From Candidatus Neomicrothrix sp. UBA4542 (GTDB taxonomy: Bacteria > Actinomycetota > Acidimicrobiia > Acidimicrobiales > Poriferisodalaceae), in assembly GCA_002388005.1 (NCBI GenBank), contig DGLO01000119.1, forward strand, positions 24,508-48,379: 23,872 nt of DNA. The letters are read 5' to 3'. Of the stretch, positions 14,927 through 23,192 are shown piece after piece. The notes under the pieces were generated by a model. It saw only the letters and a list, made by a program, of their open reading frames with translations, was not told the DNA's origin and ran no database searches. The position numbers and the translations under genes are program-made. Numbering within the stretch: the stretch's first letter is position 1; every line of letters begins with the position of its first letter.

Positions 14927-15952
14927 CTAGCTGTCTTGAATCAACCTGCCCACTAGGCCGCGCATTACGTCGTCCAACGTCAACACTCCGTAATTTGTCC
15001 CTTCAGAGGTGACCAACGCCAGGTGGATCTGTGATCGTCGCATGAGTTGCAACACCTCGGGCAAGGTGCTGTCTCGGTCAACTCGCAACATCGGCCGAAT
15101 TAGTTCTGAGTCAAGTGGCTGATCGCCGCCCTGTAGCCCTAAGAGGTCTTTACTGTGAACGAACCCTCGGACATCGTGAATACCTTGACCATGCACCACA
15201 AGCCGCGTGTGTCCGGTTGCCACGATCCGGCGCTCAATCTCCGATATTGGGGAATTCACTGCGACAGAGTGAACATCGTTCATTTGGGCCATTACCGAAG
15301 TCGCAAGTGTTTCACCAAATGCCAACGCGCTCTCGATTAATGCGTACTCTTCGTGATCGATTAGCCCCTGATCGTGAGATTCGTCCACCATTAACGAAAG
15401 TTCAGCAGGGGTCGTGGCCTCGTCCAGTTCAGACGCCGGTTCGACCCGCACCAATCGTAGGATCCCGTTCGAAAACCACAGGAGAGCGCGGACGATGGGT
15501 CGAGCGACCAAGAGATACACCGCCATCGGCCGCGCTAAGAACATCAACGTCCGTTCCGGCCCCGTGATGGCGAGGTTCTTGGGGACCATCTCGCCCACGA
15601 CCATGTGGACTACAACAACGATGCCTAAGGCCACGGCGAAGCTGACTGAATGCAAAACCGTTTCGCTGATTTCGGCGAACTGATTCACAAAGCTTTCAAT
15701 ACCCGAGGCCACTGCTGGTTCGGCTAGTCGGCCGACTATCAACGAGCAGACGGTGATGCCTAGCTGGGCTCCGCCCAACGTTGTGAGGACGTCACTCTGC
15801 AGGCGTTGTGCTGCAACTGCAGATCGTCGACCACCGCGCGCCTCGGAATCGACAGCAGATCTCATAGCTCCGATCAAGCCAAATTCCAGAGCGACGAACG
15901 CTCCGTTGAAAACAATCAAGAGCGACCCGACGGTAATGACCAAAAGTGTCAT
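14927..15952 (-). CDS. CNNM/CorC-type membrane protein, short form (DUF21 + CBS)
   Basis: A 341-residue protein with an N-terminal CNNM (DUF21) transmembrane domain (about 1-175), a first helix MTLLVITVGSLLIVFNGAF, GGAQLGITVCSL, and the conserved G120-E-M-V-P-K125 motif. A CBS pair follows (about 195-335, ending LALVTSEGTNYGVLTLDDV). It stops there, without the CorC_HlyC domain found in its neighbour. Characterised CNNM/CorB/CorC proteins move or regulate Mg2+, with CBS domains sensing nucleotides, but substrate cannot be read here. The ATG overlaps the stop of the longer paralogue by 4 bases (ATGA), so the two are likely made together and may form a heteromer. Confidence 0.88.
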   Translation of the reverse strand: MTLLVITVGSLLIVFNGAFVALEFGLIGAMRSAVDSEARGGRRSAVAAQRLQSDVLTTLGGAQLGITVCSLIVGRLAEPAVASGIESFVNQFAEISETVLHSVSFAVALGIVVVVHMVVGEMVPKNLAITGPERTLMFLARPMAVYLLVARPIVRALLWFSNGILRLVRVEPASELDEATTPAELSLMVDESHDQGLIDHEEYALIESALAFGETLATSVMAQMNDVHSVAVNSPISEIERRIVATGHTRLVVHGQGIHDVRGFVHSKDLLGLQGGDQPLDSELIRPMLRVDRDSTLPEVLQLMRRSQIHLALVTSEGTNYGVLTLDDVMRGLVGRLIQDS

Positions 15953-17253
15953 CGCGTTCCCTCTTGCTCTGGGAGATGACGCTCCACGACATCGGGACTT
16001 TCAACGGCGATGTCTGCAAGTCTGAGATGCTCTTTTCGCACCACCTCGAAGCGCCAGCCTCGCCATTCAATGGTTTGCCCAACGTCGGGAATGAAGCCGA
16101 ACTGCTGCAATACAAACCCCGCGAGAGTTTCGAACGGTCCTTGAGGTAACCGCAAACCCAATAGCTCCTCTACCTCGTCCTTTGAGCTGGTACCCGACAC
16201 GACAGCACGGCCGTCGGGGTGTTTCGCCGTAACCGGGACGGGTTCGTCGTACTCGTCTGCTATGTCGCCGACCAATTCTTCCAAAATGTCTTCGCGAGTG
16301 ATCAACCCCGCTGTGCCTCCATGCTCGTCAACGACCACGGCAAGCCGACTAGCTGCGGCCTCAAGATCCACTAACACGCCGTCCAGTTCTCGGTGTTCGG
16401 GAACAACGGTAACGGGTCGCAAAATTTCCGATAGCGGAGTCCGTTTCCTATCCCTGGGGGTAAGGGTGAAAATGTCTCGCACTTCGACAATTCCCACAAT
16501 GTCATCGATATCCGCACCAATCACAGGGAAGCGGGAATAGCCACTTTGCTTGGAAGCTGTGACTAGGTCATCGATTTTGTTGGAACTCTCTACTACGACC
16601 ATGGAGGTGCGGGGGGTCAAAGCATCCGCCGCATGTTTTCGCGACAGTCGCAACGTTCTGGTTATGAGCGTTGCCTCGTCTTCGCCGAGAGTTCGCTCAC
16701 GCGAGACACGAACTAGGTGTTCGAGGTCTTCCAACGACCGAAGGGAACGTAGCTCCTCTGCCGGCTCAATACCCCCGGTCCGTAAAAGTAAATTCGCTAT
16801 CCCGTTGAAGGCCGTCGTGACTGGTGCAGCTGCGAGGCCATAGATGCGAAGAACCGGCCCTAGCCACAGACCGGTGCCTAGCGGTCGTGATATCGCGAGG
16901 TTCTTCGGGGTAAGTTCACCAAAGACCATTTGTATGAGAGCGGCGATTCCGATCGCCGTTACGGCTCTTATTGATCCAGATTGCAGGCGATCGCCCGGCA
17001 AATAGTCAAGTAAAGGCCCGATGGTGTCTTCTGCTAACAACCCAAGTAGTAAGGAGGTGACGGTGATACCTAGCTGCGCTCCCCCCAAATGGAAACTGAG
17101 ACGACTTAACAGTCGTCTCACGATGCGCGCTCTTCGGTGCCCCGCATCCGCCATTAGTTCGATGCGTTCGACGTCAACCGCGACGAGAGAAAACTCACCG
17201 GCAACGAACACGCCGTTGAGAGCGATGAGTATTAACACCGCAGCTACACCCAA
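15949..17253 (-). CDS. CNNM/CorC-type membrane protein, long form (DUF21 + CBS + CorC_HlyC)
   Basis: A 434-residue protein with CNNM/DUF21 (about 1-185; ILIALNGVFVAGEFSLV, GGAQLGITVTSLLLGLLAE, G112-E-L-T-P-K117), a CBS pair (about 205-325; LTPRTSMVVVE, then GYSRFPVIG, then DEHGGTAGLITREDILEELVG) and a C-terminal CorC_HlyC domain (about 345-425). The family includes Mg2+/Co2+ transporters. The start is uncertain. TTG at 17253 is the only standard start before the first helix, but it lies 20 bases from the strong GGAGG at 17278-17274. That GGAGG is 8 bases before an in-frame ATC at 17265, which would add four residues. Older frame upstream has no ATG, GTG or TTG. Confidence 0.9.
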   Translation of the reverse strand: MGVAAVLILIALNGVFVAGEFSLVAVDVERIELMADAGHRRARIVRRLLSRLSFHLGGAQLGITVTSLLLGLLAEDTIGPLLDYLPGDRLQSGSIRAVTAIGIAALIQMVFGELTPKNLAISRPLGTGLWLGPVLRIYGLAAAPVTTAFNGIANLLLRTGGIEPAEELRSLRSLEDLEHLVRVSRERTLGEDEATLITRTLRLSRKHAADALTPRTSMVVVESSNKIDDLVTASKQSGYSRFPVIGADIDDIVGIVEVRDIFTLTPRDRKRTPLSEILRPVTVVPEHRELDGVLVDLEAAASRLAVVVDEHGGTAGLITREDILEELVGDIADEYDEPVPVTAKHPDGRAVVSGTSSKDEVEELLGLRLPQGPFETLAGFVLQQFGFIPDVGQTIEWRGWRFEVVRKEHLRLADIAVESPDVVERHLPEQEGTR

Positions 17254-17273
17254 AATCGGGTCGATGGCCAGAA

Positions 17274-17278
17274 CCTCC
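17274..17278 (-). promoter_or_regulatory. Strong Shine-Dalgarno in odd register before the long CNNM gene
   Basis: GGAGG on the minus strand is 8 bases from an in-frame ATC (17265-17263) and 20 bases from the TTG at 17253. If it is the true ribosome-binding site, the start is a rare non-AUG codon; otherwise it is unused. Confidence 0.5.
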
Positions 17279-17316
17279 GTAAGTCGATCTCTATCCGCGC
17301 TTGGTTAGCGCCAAGG

Positions 17317-17322
17317 TACCCT
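17317..17322 (+). promoter_or_regulatory. Candidate -10 for a leaderless ABC exporter mRNA
   Basis: TACCCT (TAnnnT) ends 7 bases before the ATG at 17330, and there is no ribosome-binding site between them. This is the head of the plus-strand run, in the 76-base divergent gap. No convincing -35 at 16-18 bases upstream. Confidence 0.35.
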
Positions 17323-17329
17323 CAGCAGA

Positions 17330-19183
17330 ATGCATTTGGACGACGCCACCTTCGAACCGGTGCGCGAATGGTCCGATTACCCTCCTGTAGCCGCAACGAT
17401 TCGCACCCGGGGCCCTCAGGGCTGGTTGAGGCGCATCAGCCCGATTGTGATGACTCACCGCTGGAGGATTTCCTGGTCAGTGCTTGCCGCTCTGGTAGCG
17501 ATGGTCGCCCAAATCCTTGTCCCTCGGGTGATCGGGCTAGCTATCGACGGGGCACTCATCGACCAAAGCGGCAGCCTGTGGATCTTCGTCTTGACCCTAT
17601 TGATACTTGGGGTGGCGAGAGCAGGAGCAACATTTGGCTATCGGTACGGCCTTTACGGAATGGCGTTCAAGGTCGAATATCAATTACGGACATTGCTCTT
17701 CGAGCATCTGGGTCGACTGTCTTTCGCCTTTTACGACCGCGTTCAAAGCGGTCAAATAATCAGTCGAGCTAACTCTGACATCAGATCAGTTCAGATGTTC
17801 ATGGCCTTTGCGCCGATTATGGCGGTCCAATTCTTGAGTTTCGTGATCGCTATAGGCCTCATGGCAGCGATAAGTCTCCCGCTAACTGCAATTACGATGG
17901 TCGCTCTACCCGGAGTCTTCGCTATCGGTCAAAGGCTCAGAACGATCATGTTTCCCCTTTCATGGGTCGTTCAGTCCCGTCAAGCTGAAATCGCGACTGT
18001 GGTGGACGAATCAGTAAGCGGAGTACGAGTTGTCAAGGCATTCGCAGCTGAGCGTCAACAGATCGAGGCTCTTGCCCGCGGAGCCGAACGTCTCCGCTGG
18101 GCGAACCTTCTTCAACACCGAACGCGAGCATCCCATACTCCGTTTATTGAGAATCTTCCCAGGCTTGCGTTGGCAGCAGTGCTTCTGGTCGGCGGCCAGC
18201 AGGTCATCAACGGTTCGCTAAGCATCGGAGATTTGGTGTCTTTCAACCTGTACATCCTGCTGCTACAAGCACCATTCCGATTTGTCGGCATGCTGTTGAT
18301 CCTGGGCCAGAGGGCCAAGGCGTCAGCTGAACGGATCTACGAAGTTCTTGACGAACCGCCAGGAACCAGCGATAAGCCCGGGGCTGTTGATCTGGTCCCC
18401 GCCGGAGGGGCCATTTCTTTTTCTCAGGTCGGCTTTGCTTATGGGACCGAGACCGTCGGTGGAACAAAGGGAGTGGAAGAACCTCCCAGGGTTCTTCACA
18501 ATTTCGAGCTCGAAATTCCCGCCGGGCAAAGCATCGCTATTGTCGGGCGAACGGGTTCTGGAAAATCGACCGTTGCCCGACTGTTGATGCGCTTTTACGA
18601 CCTTCAACAAGGCTCCATTTTGCTGGATGGGCAAGACATCGCCTCACTTACTCAGGCGAGTCTTCGTAGCACCATAGGGCTAGTACCCGACGAACCATTT
18701 TTGTTCTCAACCAGCGTCCACGACAACATTGCCTATGGTCAACCAGGCGCCAGCCGAATCTCCGTCGAAAAGGCTGCCCGCGCCGCTCAAGCCCACGAGT
18801 TCATAGTCGGCTTAGAGAACGGGTACGACACAATCATCGGAGAGAGGGGTTACGACCTCTCGGGAGGCCAAAGGCAGCGGATCTCTCTTGCCCGACTTTT
18901 TCTTCAAAACCCATCCGTCATTATCTTGGATGACTCGACAAGCTCCATAGATGTCGAGATCGAAGAACGGATTCACAGGTCCCTTCAAGAGCTGCTGAAA
19001 GATCGCACAACAATTGTGATTGCGCATCGGCTCTCCACAATCGGCCTAGCGCAACGGGTTGTTCTGGTAGAAGACGGTCACATCGTTGCTGACGGCTCCC
19101 ATCAGTATCTGATGGACAGTGAGCCTCGTTATGTACAAGCGCTCGCGGCGTCGGTTACCGACGACGGAGAGCGAGCATGGTAA
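17330..19183 (+). CDS. ABC exporter half, subunit with degenerate ATP site (TMD-NBD)
   Basis: A 617-residue type IV (ABCB-like) half transporter. Six membrane helices span about 35-335. The nucleotide domain (about 365-605) has Walker A G406-R-T-G-S-G-K412-S-T, signature LSGGQ (510-514) and switch His566. Two catalytic positions are altered: the Q-loop Gln is Asp454 (VPDEPF), and the Walker B Glu is Asp535 (IILDDSTSSID). This is the pattern of the degenerate half of heterodimeric exporters such as TM287/288, where one ATP site binds but hardly hydrolyses. The partner is the next gene, which overlaps it by 7 bases. Substrate unknown (drugs, lipids or peptides are all possible). Confidence 0.92.
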   Translation: MHLDDATFEPVREWSDYPPVAATIRTRGPQGWLRRISPIVMTHRWRISWSVLAALVAMVAQILVPRVIGLAIDGALIDQSGSLWIFVLTLLILGVARAGATFGYRYGLYGMAFKVEYQLRTLLFEHLGRLSFAFYDRVQSGQIISRANSDIRSVQMFMAFAPIMAVQFLSFVIAIGLMAAISLPLTAITMVALPGVFAIGQRLRTIMFPLSWVVQSRQAEIATVVDESVSGVRVVKAFAAERQQIEALARGAERLRWANLLQHRTRASHTPFIENLPRLALAAVLLVGGQQVINGSLSIGDLVSFNLYILLLQAPFRFVGMLLILGQRAKASAERIYEVLDEPPGTSDKPGAVDLVPAGGAISFSQVGFAYGTETVGGTKGVEEPPRVLHNFELEIPAGQSIAIVGRTGSGKSTVARLLMRFYDLQQGSILLDGQDIASLTQASLRSTIGLVPDEPFLFSTSVHDNIAYGQPGASRISVEKAARAAQAHEFIVGLENGYDTIIGERGYDLSGGQRQRISLARLFLQNPSVIILDDSTSSIDVEIEERIHRSLQELLKDRTTIVIAHRLSTIGLAQRVVLVEDGHIVADGSHQYLMDSEPRYVQALAASVTDDGERAW

Positions 19184-21126
19184 TGATGGGCCCGCCAGGT
19201 GGCGGAGCTTTCGGAGGTCCAAGCGCAACCCAAGCAAGCGCGAGCGCGGGCTTGCCCTTCGCTGGGGTTCCTTCGGAGATGCAAGAAGGAGCTGACCGCG
19301 TACTCCAAAATGAACCCGAGCATCCTGACCCTGTTGTCTCATTCGAACGATTCGTCACCGATCACACGAGACTCAATCTTCGAGCGCTGTTCGCGAAGCG
19401 GCGCTCCGCTGCTCTTTTCGGATTGGTTCTTCTAGCCATCGAAACCGTCACCGCTTTATTGGGTCCTGTACTGGTCCAACAAGGCATCGATAACGGTGTC
19501 ATGAGGGCTGACCGTGGCGCTCTTTATAGGGCAGTTTGGCTCTTCGGATTGGTCATTCTCGTTAACGGAGTCACTAGTTTTTTGCGTCAGCGTTGGAACG
19601 GACGACTTGGTGAAAACATCATGTACGACGTTCGGGTACGGCTATTTAGTCAATACCAACGAATGGGACTCGACTGGTACACCTCCGAGAAGTCCGGGGT
19701 GCTGCTCAGCAGAATGACCTCCGACGTGGAGGCTTTGACGCTGCTGGTGAATGAAGGCTTCGTGAACCTGATCATTCAAGCTCTCACCATCTCAGTAGTA
19801 ACGGTCGTTCTCTTTTCCTACAACGCTCAGTTAGCGGTCCTATTGCTGGCTTTGGTGTTACCTCCGTTAGTCGTTATGACCCTATGGTTTCGACGCGTCA
19901 GCGAGCGTGGCTATCTCGAGGTAAGAGACCGAATTGCTTCCGTGCTGGCAGATCTTTCCGAGAATCTTGCTGGGGTTCGCGTTATTGCTGCGTTGAACCG
20001 CCGTCGCCAAAACAGTGAGCTTCACAGAACAGTTGTAGGTGCCTATCTCGATGCCAATTTGTACACCGCTCGCGCCGGAGCGATCTACGGGCCTGCTACC
20101 GAAGGAATTGGCATAGCGGCCCAAGCGATCGTGCTGCTGATCGGTGGATGGATGGTGAAAGATGGAACTCTGCAATTGGGTGAACTGACAGCTTTCGTTC
20201 TCTTCGTGAACACTTTCTTTGCGCCTATCCAGCAAATGGTCCAGTTGTACAACACATATCAGCAGGGACAGTCGGGACTGCAGAAAATAGCTGACATTCT
20301 GGCAACCGAACCCTCTATCACTCAGGCGCCGAACGCACCTGTGCTTCCCCCGATAGTCGGCAGCATCGAGCTGAAGTCGGTGACGTTCGCATACAACCAA
20401 GACACCGAGGTTTTACACAACATCGATTTGTCGATTGAGCCTGGTGAGACTTTCGCTCTGGTAGGGGCCACGGGTGCTGGTAAGAGCACGATTGCGAAAC
20501 TCATTACGCGTTTCTACGATCCCAGTGCGGGTTCAGTAACGATCGATGGCCAGGATCTCCGCCAAGTTGATATTGACTCTCTACGGAATCAATTAGGTGT
20601 CGTCCCGCAGGAGCCCTTTCTTTTCCACGGCACAATTCGCGACAACATCGCCTTCGCTCACCGCGGCGCAACGACGGAAGAAATCAATGCCGCAATCGAG
20701 CATGTCGGGCTGACGGAAGCGGTCCAACAACTACCCGACGGCATTGACACCCTGGTGCATGAACGCGGGGTGTCGTTGTCGGCGGGAGAACGTCAACTCC
20801 TTGCACTCGCGCGGGCGTTTATATCAAGGCCGCGGGTAATTGTTCTAGATGAAGCGACATCGAGCCTCGACCTCCGTTCTGAAGCGCAGATAGAACAAGC
20901 ATTGGAAAGCTTGCTTGAAGGCCGCACCGCAGTTCTGATCGCACATCGCCTCGCGACAGCAATGAAGGCCGACCGAATTGGGGTGGTAGACGCTGGAACG
21001 ATCATCGAACTGGGAACACATGAAGAGTTACTCGGACTCGGGGGACGTTACTCGGAGATGTTTGAGACTTGGATGTCTCACGTTGAGAGCAACACGTCGG
21101 CCGAGTCAGTTCCCCTTTCGGATTAA
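19177..21126 (+). CDS. ABC exporter half, catalytically competent subunit (TMD-NBD)
   Basis: A 649-residue partner of the preceding exporter half. A Gly/Ala/Ser-rich N-terminal tail of about 50 residues (including GLPFAGVPSEMQEG) precedes six membrane helices (about 60-350). The nucleotide domain has Walker A with Lys436 (GATGAGKST), Q-loop Gln478, signature LSAGE (534-538, an altered LSGGQ), Walker B D558-E559 (VLDEATSSLD) and His590. Its Walker motifs pair with the partner's LSGGQ to make the working ATP site, while its LSAGE faces the partner's Asp535 to make the degenerate one, as expected for a heterodimer. The start ATG lies inside the end of the previous gene (7-base overlap). Confidence 0.92.
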   Translation: MVMMGPPGGGAFGGPSATQASASAGLPFAGVPSEMQEGADRVLQNEPEHPDPVVSFERFVTDHTRLNLRALFAKRRSAALFGLVLLAIETVTALLGPVLVQQGIDNGVMRADRGALYRAVWLFGLVILVNGVTSFLRQRWNGRLGENIMYDVRVRLFSQYQRMGLDWYTSEKSGVLLSRMTSDVEALTLLVNEGFVNLIIQALTISVVTVVLFSYNAQLAVLLLALVLPPLVVMTLWFRRVSERGYLEVRDRIASVLADLSENLAGVRVIAALNRRRQNSELHRTVVGAYLDANLYTARAGAIYGPATEGIGIAAQAIVLLIGGWMVKDGTLQLGELTAFVLFVNTFFAPIQQMVQLYNTYQQGQSGLQKIADILATEPSITQAPNAPVLPPIVGSIELKSVTFAYNQDTEVLHNIDLSIEPGETFALVGATGAGKSTIAKLITRFYDPSAGSVTIDGQDLRQVDIDSLRNQLGVVPQEPFLFHGTIRDNIAFAHRGATTEEINAAIEHVGLTEAVQQLPDGIDTLVHERGVSLSAGERQLLALARAFISRPRVIVLDEATSSLDLRSEAQIEQALESLLEGRTAVLIAHRLATAMKADRIGVVDAGTIIELGTHEELLGLGGRYSEMFETWMSHVESNTSAESVPLSD

Positions 21127-21153
21127 CTCATTCAATCTGGCAAGCTTGGCTTT

Positions 21154-21948
21154 GTGACCCTCGTCTCTTCCTCAGCCGTACTTCGCGACGTTTCGGTGAA
21201 ATACGAAGGCACAACGGTGTTGGGGCCAATCAACCTCAATATTTCATCTTCGGAACGTTGGGTAATCCTTGGGCCGAACGGGAGCGGAAAGACCACTCTC
21301 ATCAAGATTTTGTCGCTCTACCGCTATCCCACCACCGGCACTGTTGAGGTTCTCGGGGAGACGTGGGGTGCCACCGATGTCCGAGCGCTCCGCCAACGAA
21401 TCGGATTGGCTTCATCGTCACTGCGAGATCAGTTCAGATCAGATATCCAAGGGCTCGACATCGTGATGACCGCTCAACACGGGGCACTTGAAACCTGGTG
21501 GCATAACTACTCCGAGCAAGATCGCTCAGCTGCTATGGATTGTTTGAACAGGGTCGACGCGACGGCTCTCGCTACGCGCCGATTTCACACAATGTCTTCG
21601 GGAGAACAGCAACGTGTGCAGCTCGCTCGGACTCTTATGGGCGATCCGGACTTACTGTTGCTGGATGAACCGACGGCTGGGCTTGATCTGGCTGGACGAG
21701 AACAACTCGTGAACAGTTTGGCTGCAGTCGCGGCAGATCCTGAGACACCTGCAACCGTGCTCGTCACACACCACACTGACGAAATTCCACCGGGATTTAC
21801 TCACGGCCTGTTACTCAGAGGAGGCGCCGTTATGGCTTGTGGGCCTCTTGACCAAATCCTCACTGCTGAGTCTCTATCTAAGTGTTTTGGACTGAGTCTT
21901 CGCCTTGAAAAAAGGGACGACCGGTGGTTGTCATGGGCTACTAGCTGA
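21154..21948 (+). CDS. Stand-alone ABC ATPase
   Basis: A 264-residue single ABC domain. Walker A G40-P-N-G-S-G-K46-T, signature SSGEQ (148-152, in HTMSSGEQQR), Walker B LLLLDEPTAGLD (Asp171, Glu172) and His206/207 in VTHH are present. The Q-loop region reads IGLASSSLRDQF, with no Gln at the usual place. No membrane subunit of matching type is adjacent. It resembles the YlmA/ModF-like group of single ATPases more than permease-linked importers, but that is an impression. The start is GTG at 21154, 27 bases after the exporter, without an obvious ribosome-binding site. The methyltransferase begins 8 bases after its stop. Confidence 0.85.
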   Translation: MTLVSSSAVLRDVSVKYEGTTVLGPINLNISSSERWVILGPNGSGKTTLIKILSLYRYPTTGTVEVLGETWGATDVRALRQRIGLASSSLRDQFRSDIQGLDIVMTAQHGALETWWHNYSEQDRSAAMDCLNRVDATALATRRFHTMSSGEQQRVQLARTLMGDPDLLLLDEPTAGLDLAGREQLVNSLAAVAADPETPATVLVTHHTDEIPPGFTHGLLLRGGAVMACGPLDQILTAESLSKCFGLSLRLEKRDDRWLSWATS

Positions 21949-21956
21949 TCCGACTT

Positions 21957-22763
21957 ATGACGTTTGAAGCTAAGCAACAGTCGTTAGTTTTCGGTGAGGT
22001 CGCAGAGATTTACCATCGTTACCGACCTGGATATCCCGATGAACTTTTCGAATGGATCCTGACAACCTGTCAGACCTTAACTGCTGATCTTGTAGTTGAT
22101 GTTGGGTGTGGCACGGGCAAAGCGTCCTCTCCGCTCATCGAACGGGGGTATGAAATCGTAGGTTTGGAACCGGATCCGGCTATGGCTTCGATAGCCCTAC
22201 GAGAGTTACAAAACAGCGAGCTGTTTTCGGTCGAAGAATCCACCCTTGACGATTGGACGGACCAAGCCAGGAAGGCCGCTTTGGTTATAGCGGGCCAATC
22301 ATGGCATTGGACAAACCCGGCCACCCGTTTTCAGCGCGTCGCTTCGCTTCTTGGTTCGAATGGTTGGTTATGCGTTTTCTGGAACCGACCTGAGCTAGCG
22401 AAACAACCATTCGACACTGCTACTGATCTGATTTACGCCGAACTCGCGCCCGAGTTCAAGAACAAGTCATACCCGGTTCGGTTACCGGGTTCTAAGGCAG
22501 CGATTAGCGCCGAGACTCCCGCAGAAGAAATCAACCTCAGTGGCCTGTTTGGACCCGTGGAAGAATTACAGATCGAGTGGGAGCTCGAAATAAGTACCCT
22601 CCAGCACATACAAAATCTCCGTACTCAATCTGACCACAGAATGCTGAAACCATCGGTGTTAGAGGATCTTTTGATGCGAGTCGCGGAGCAGATCGATTTA
22701 GCCGGAGGCAGTTACCGACAGCCCTTCACGACGCACGCTTACGCGGCGAGGCTTTCTGTCTGA
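21957..22763 (+). CDS. Class I SAM-dependent methyltransferase
   Basis: A 268-residue Rossmann-fold methyltransferase. Motif I is VVDVGCGTGK (46-55), the acidic end of beta-2 is in GLEPD (69-73), and the AGQSWHWTNP stretch (about 111-120) marks the group that includes trans-aconitate-type and related small-molecule methyltransferases. The N-terminal YHRYRPGYPDELFEWI is shared by that group. The acceptor cannot be told. The ATG at 21957 follows the ABC ATPase stop by 8 bases, with no strong Shine-Dalgarno, suggesting co-translation. Confidence 0.88.
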   Translation: MTFEAKQQSLVFGEVAEIYHRYRPGYPDELFEWILTTCQTLTADLVVDVGCGTGKASSPLIERGYEIVGLEPDPAMASIALRELQNSELFSVEESTLDDWTDQARKAALVIAGQSWHWTNPATRFQRVASLLGSNGWLCVFWNRPELAKQPFDTATDLIYAELAPEFKNKSYPVRLPGSKAAISAETPAEEINLSGLFGPVEELQIEWELEISTLQHIQNLRTQSDHRMLKPSVLEDLLMRVAEQIDLAGGSYRQPFTTHAYAARLSV

Positions 22764-22775
22764 GAAAATCTCTCT

Positions 22776-23192
22776 ATGACCACTCATGAAGATCAAATTC
22801 GTTCTTATTTCGAAGCATGTACTTCCGGTTCAGACGAAGACGTAGCGAAACATTTCACCGACGACGCTGTGATCTATGACACAAATCATTCTCCCATCGT
22901 GTCCGCCGGATCCATCGGAAAGTTTTGGAATCAGATTCGGACTAAATGGACGGGCGCGAGATGGGTTGTCGAACGGGTCGTGGAGAGCGGTGAGTCTGCG
23001 GCGATCGAGTGGATGATGGAAGGTGAGCATCTCGGGGAAAGTTTTTCCGTAAGGGGTAGCGAGCATTACAGCTTTCAAGGCAACCTCATCGAAGAGATCC
23101 GTCAGTACTGGATTTTCGACCCTCAAAGCCCTGGTGGTGGCCTAATCGGTTATCCCTACGAACAACACAACCGCATAGGTTCTCATGACTAA
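22776..23192 (+). CDS. SnoaL/NTF2-like protein
   Basis: A 138-residue protein with the cone-shaped SnoaL-like layout: an N-terminal helix (HEDQIRSYFEACTSGS), FTDDAVIYDTNHSPIVSAG, then strands AAIEWMMEGEHLG, FSVRGSEHYSFQGNLIEEIRQYW. Family members range from polyketide cyclases to isomerases and steroid-binding proteins, so no reaction is assigned. The ATG at 22776 is 12 bases after the methyltransferase stop, and the C-terminus overlaps the thioesterase start by 8 bases, so the two are coupled. Confidence 0.8.
   Translation: MTTHEDQIRSYFEACTSGSDEDVAKHFTDDAVIYDTNHSPIVSAGSIGKFWNQIRTKWTGARWVVERVVESGESAAIEWMMEGEHLGESFSVRGSEHYSFQGNLIEEIRQYWIFDPQSPGGGLIGYPYEQHNRIGSHD

Noticed and set aside
19882..20400. 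A 172-codon minus-strand frame inside the ABC exporter
   Set aside because: It is antisense to conserved membrane helices of the exporter and has no recognisable content.
21136..21147. Palindrome around CAAGCTTG before the stand-alone ABC ATPase
   Set aside because: Only an 8-base perfect palindrome, with no loop or U-tract; too short to call an operator or terminator.
22767..22777. GAGAAAATCTC inverted repeat before the SnoaL-like gene
   Set aside because: A 4-base stem with a 3-base loop is too weak to call a regulatory hairpin.
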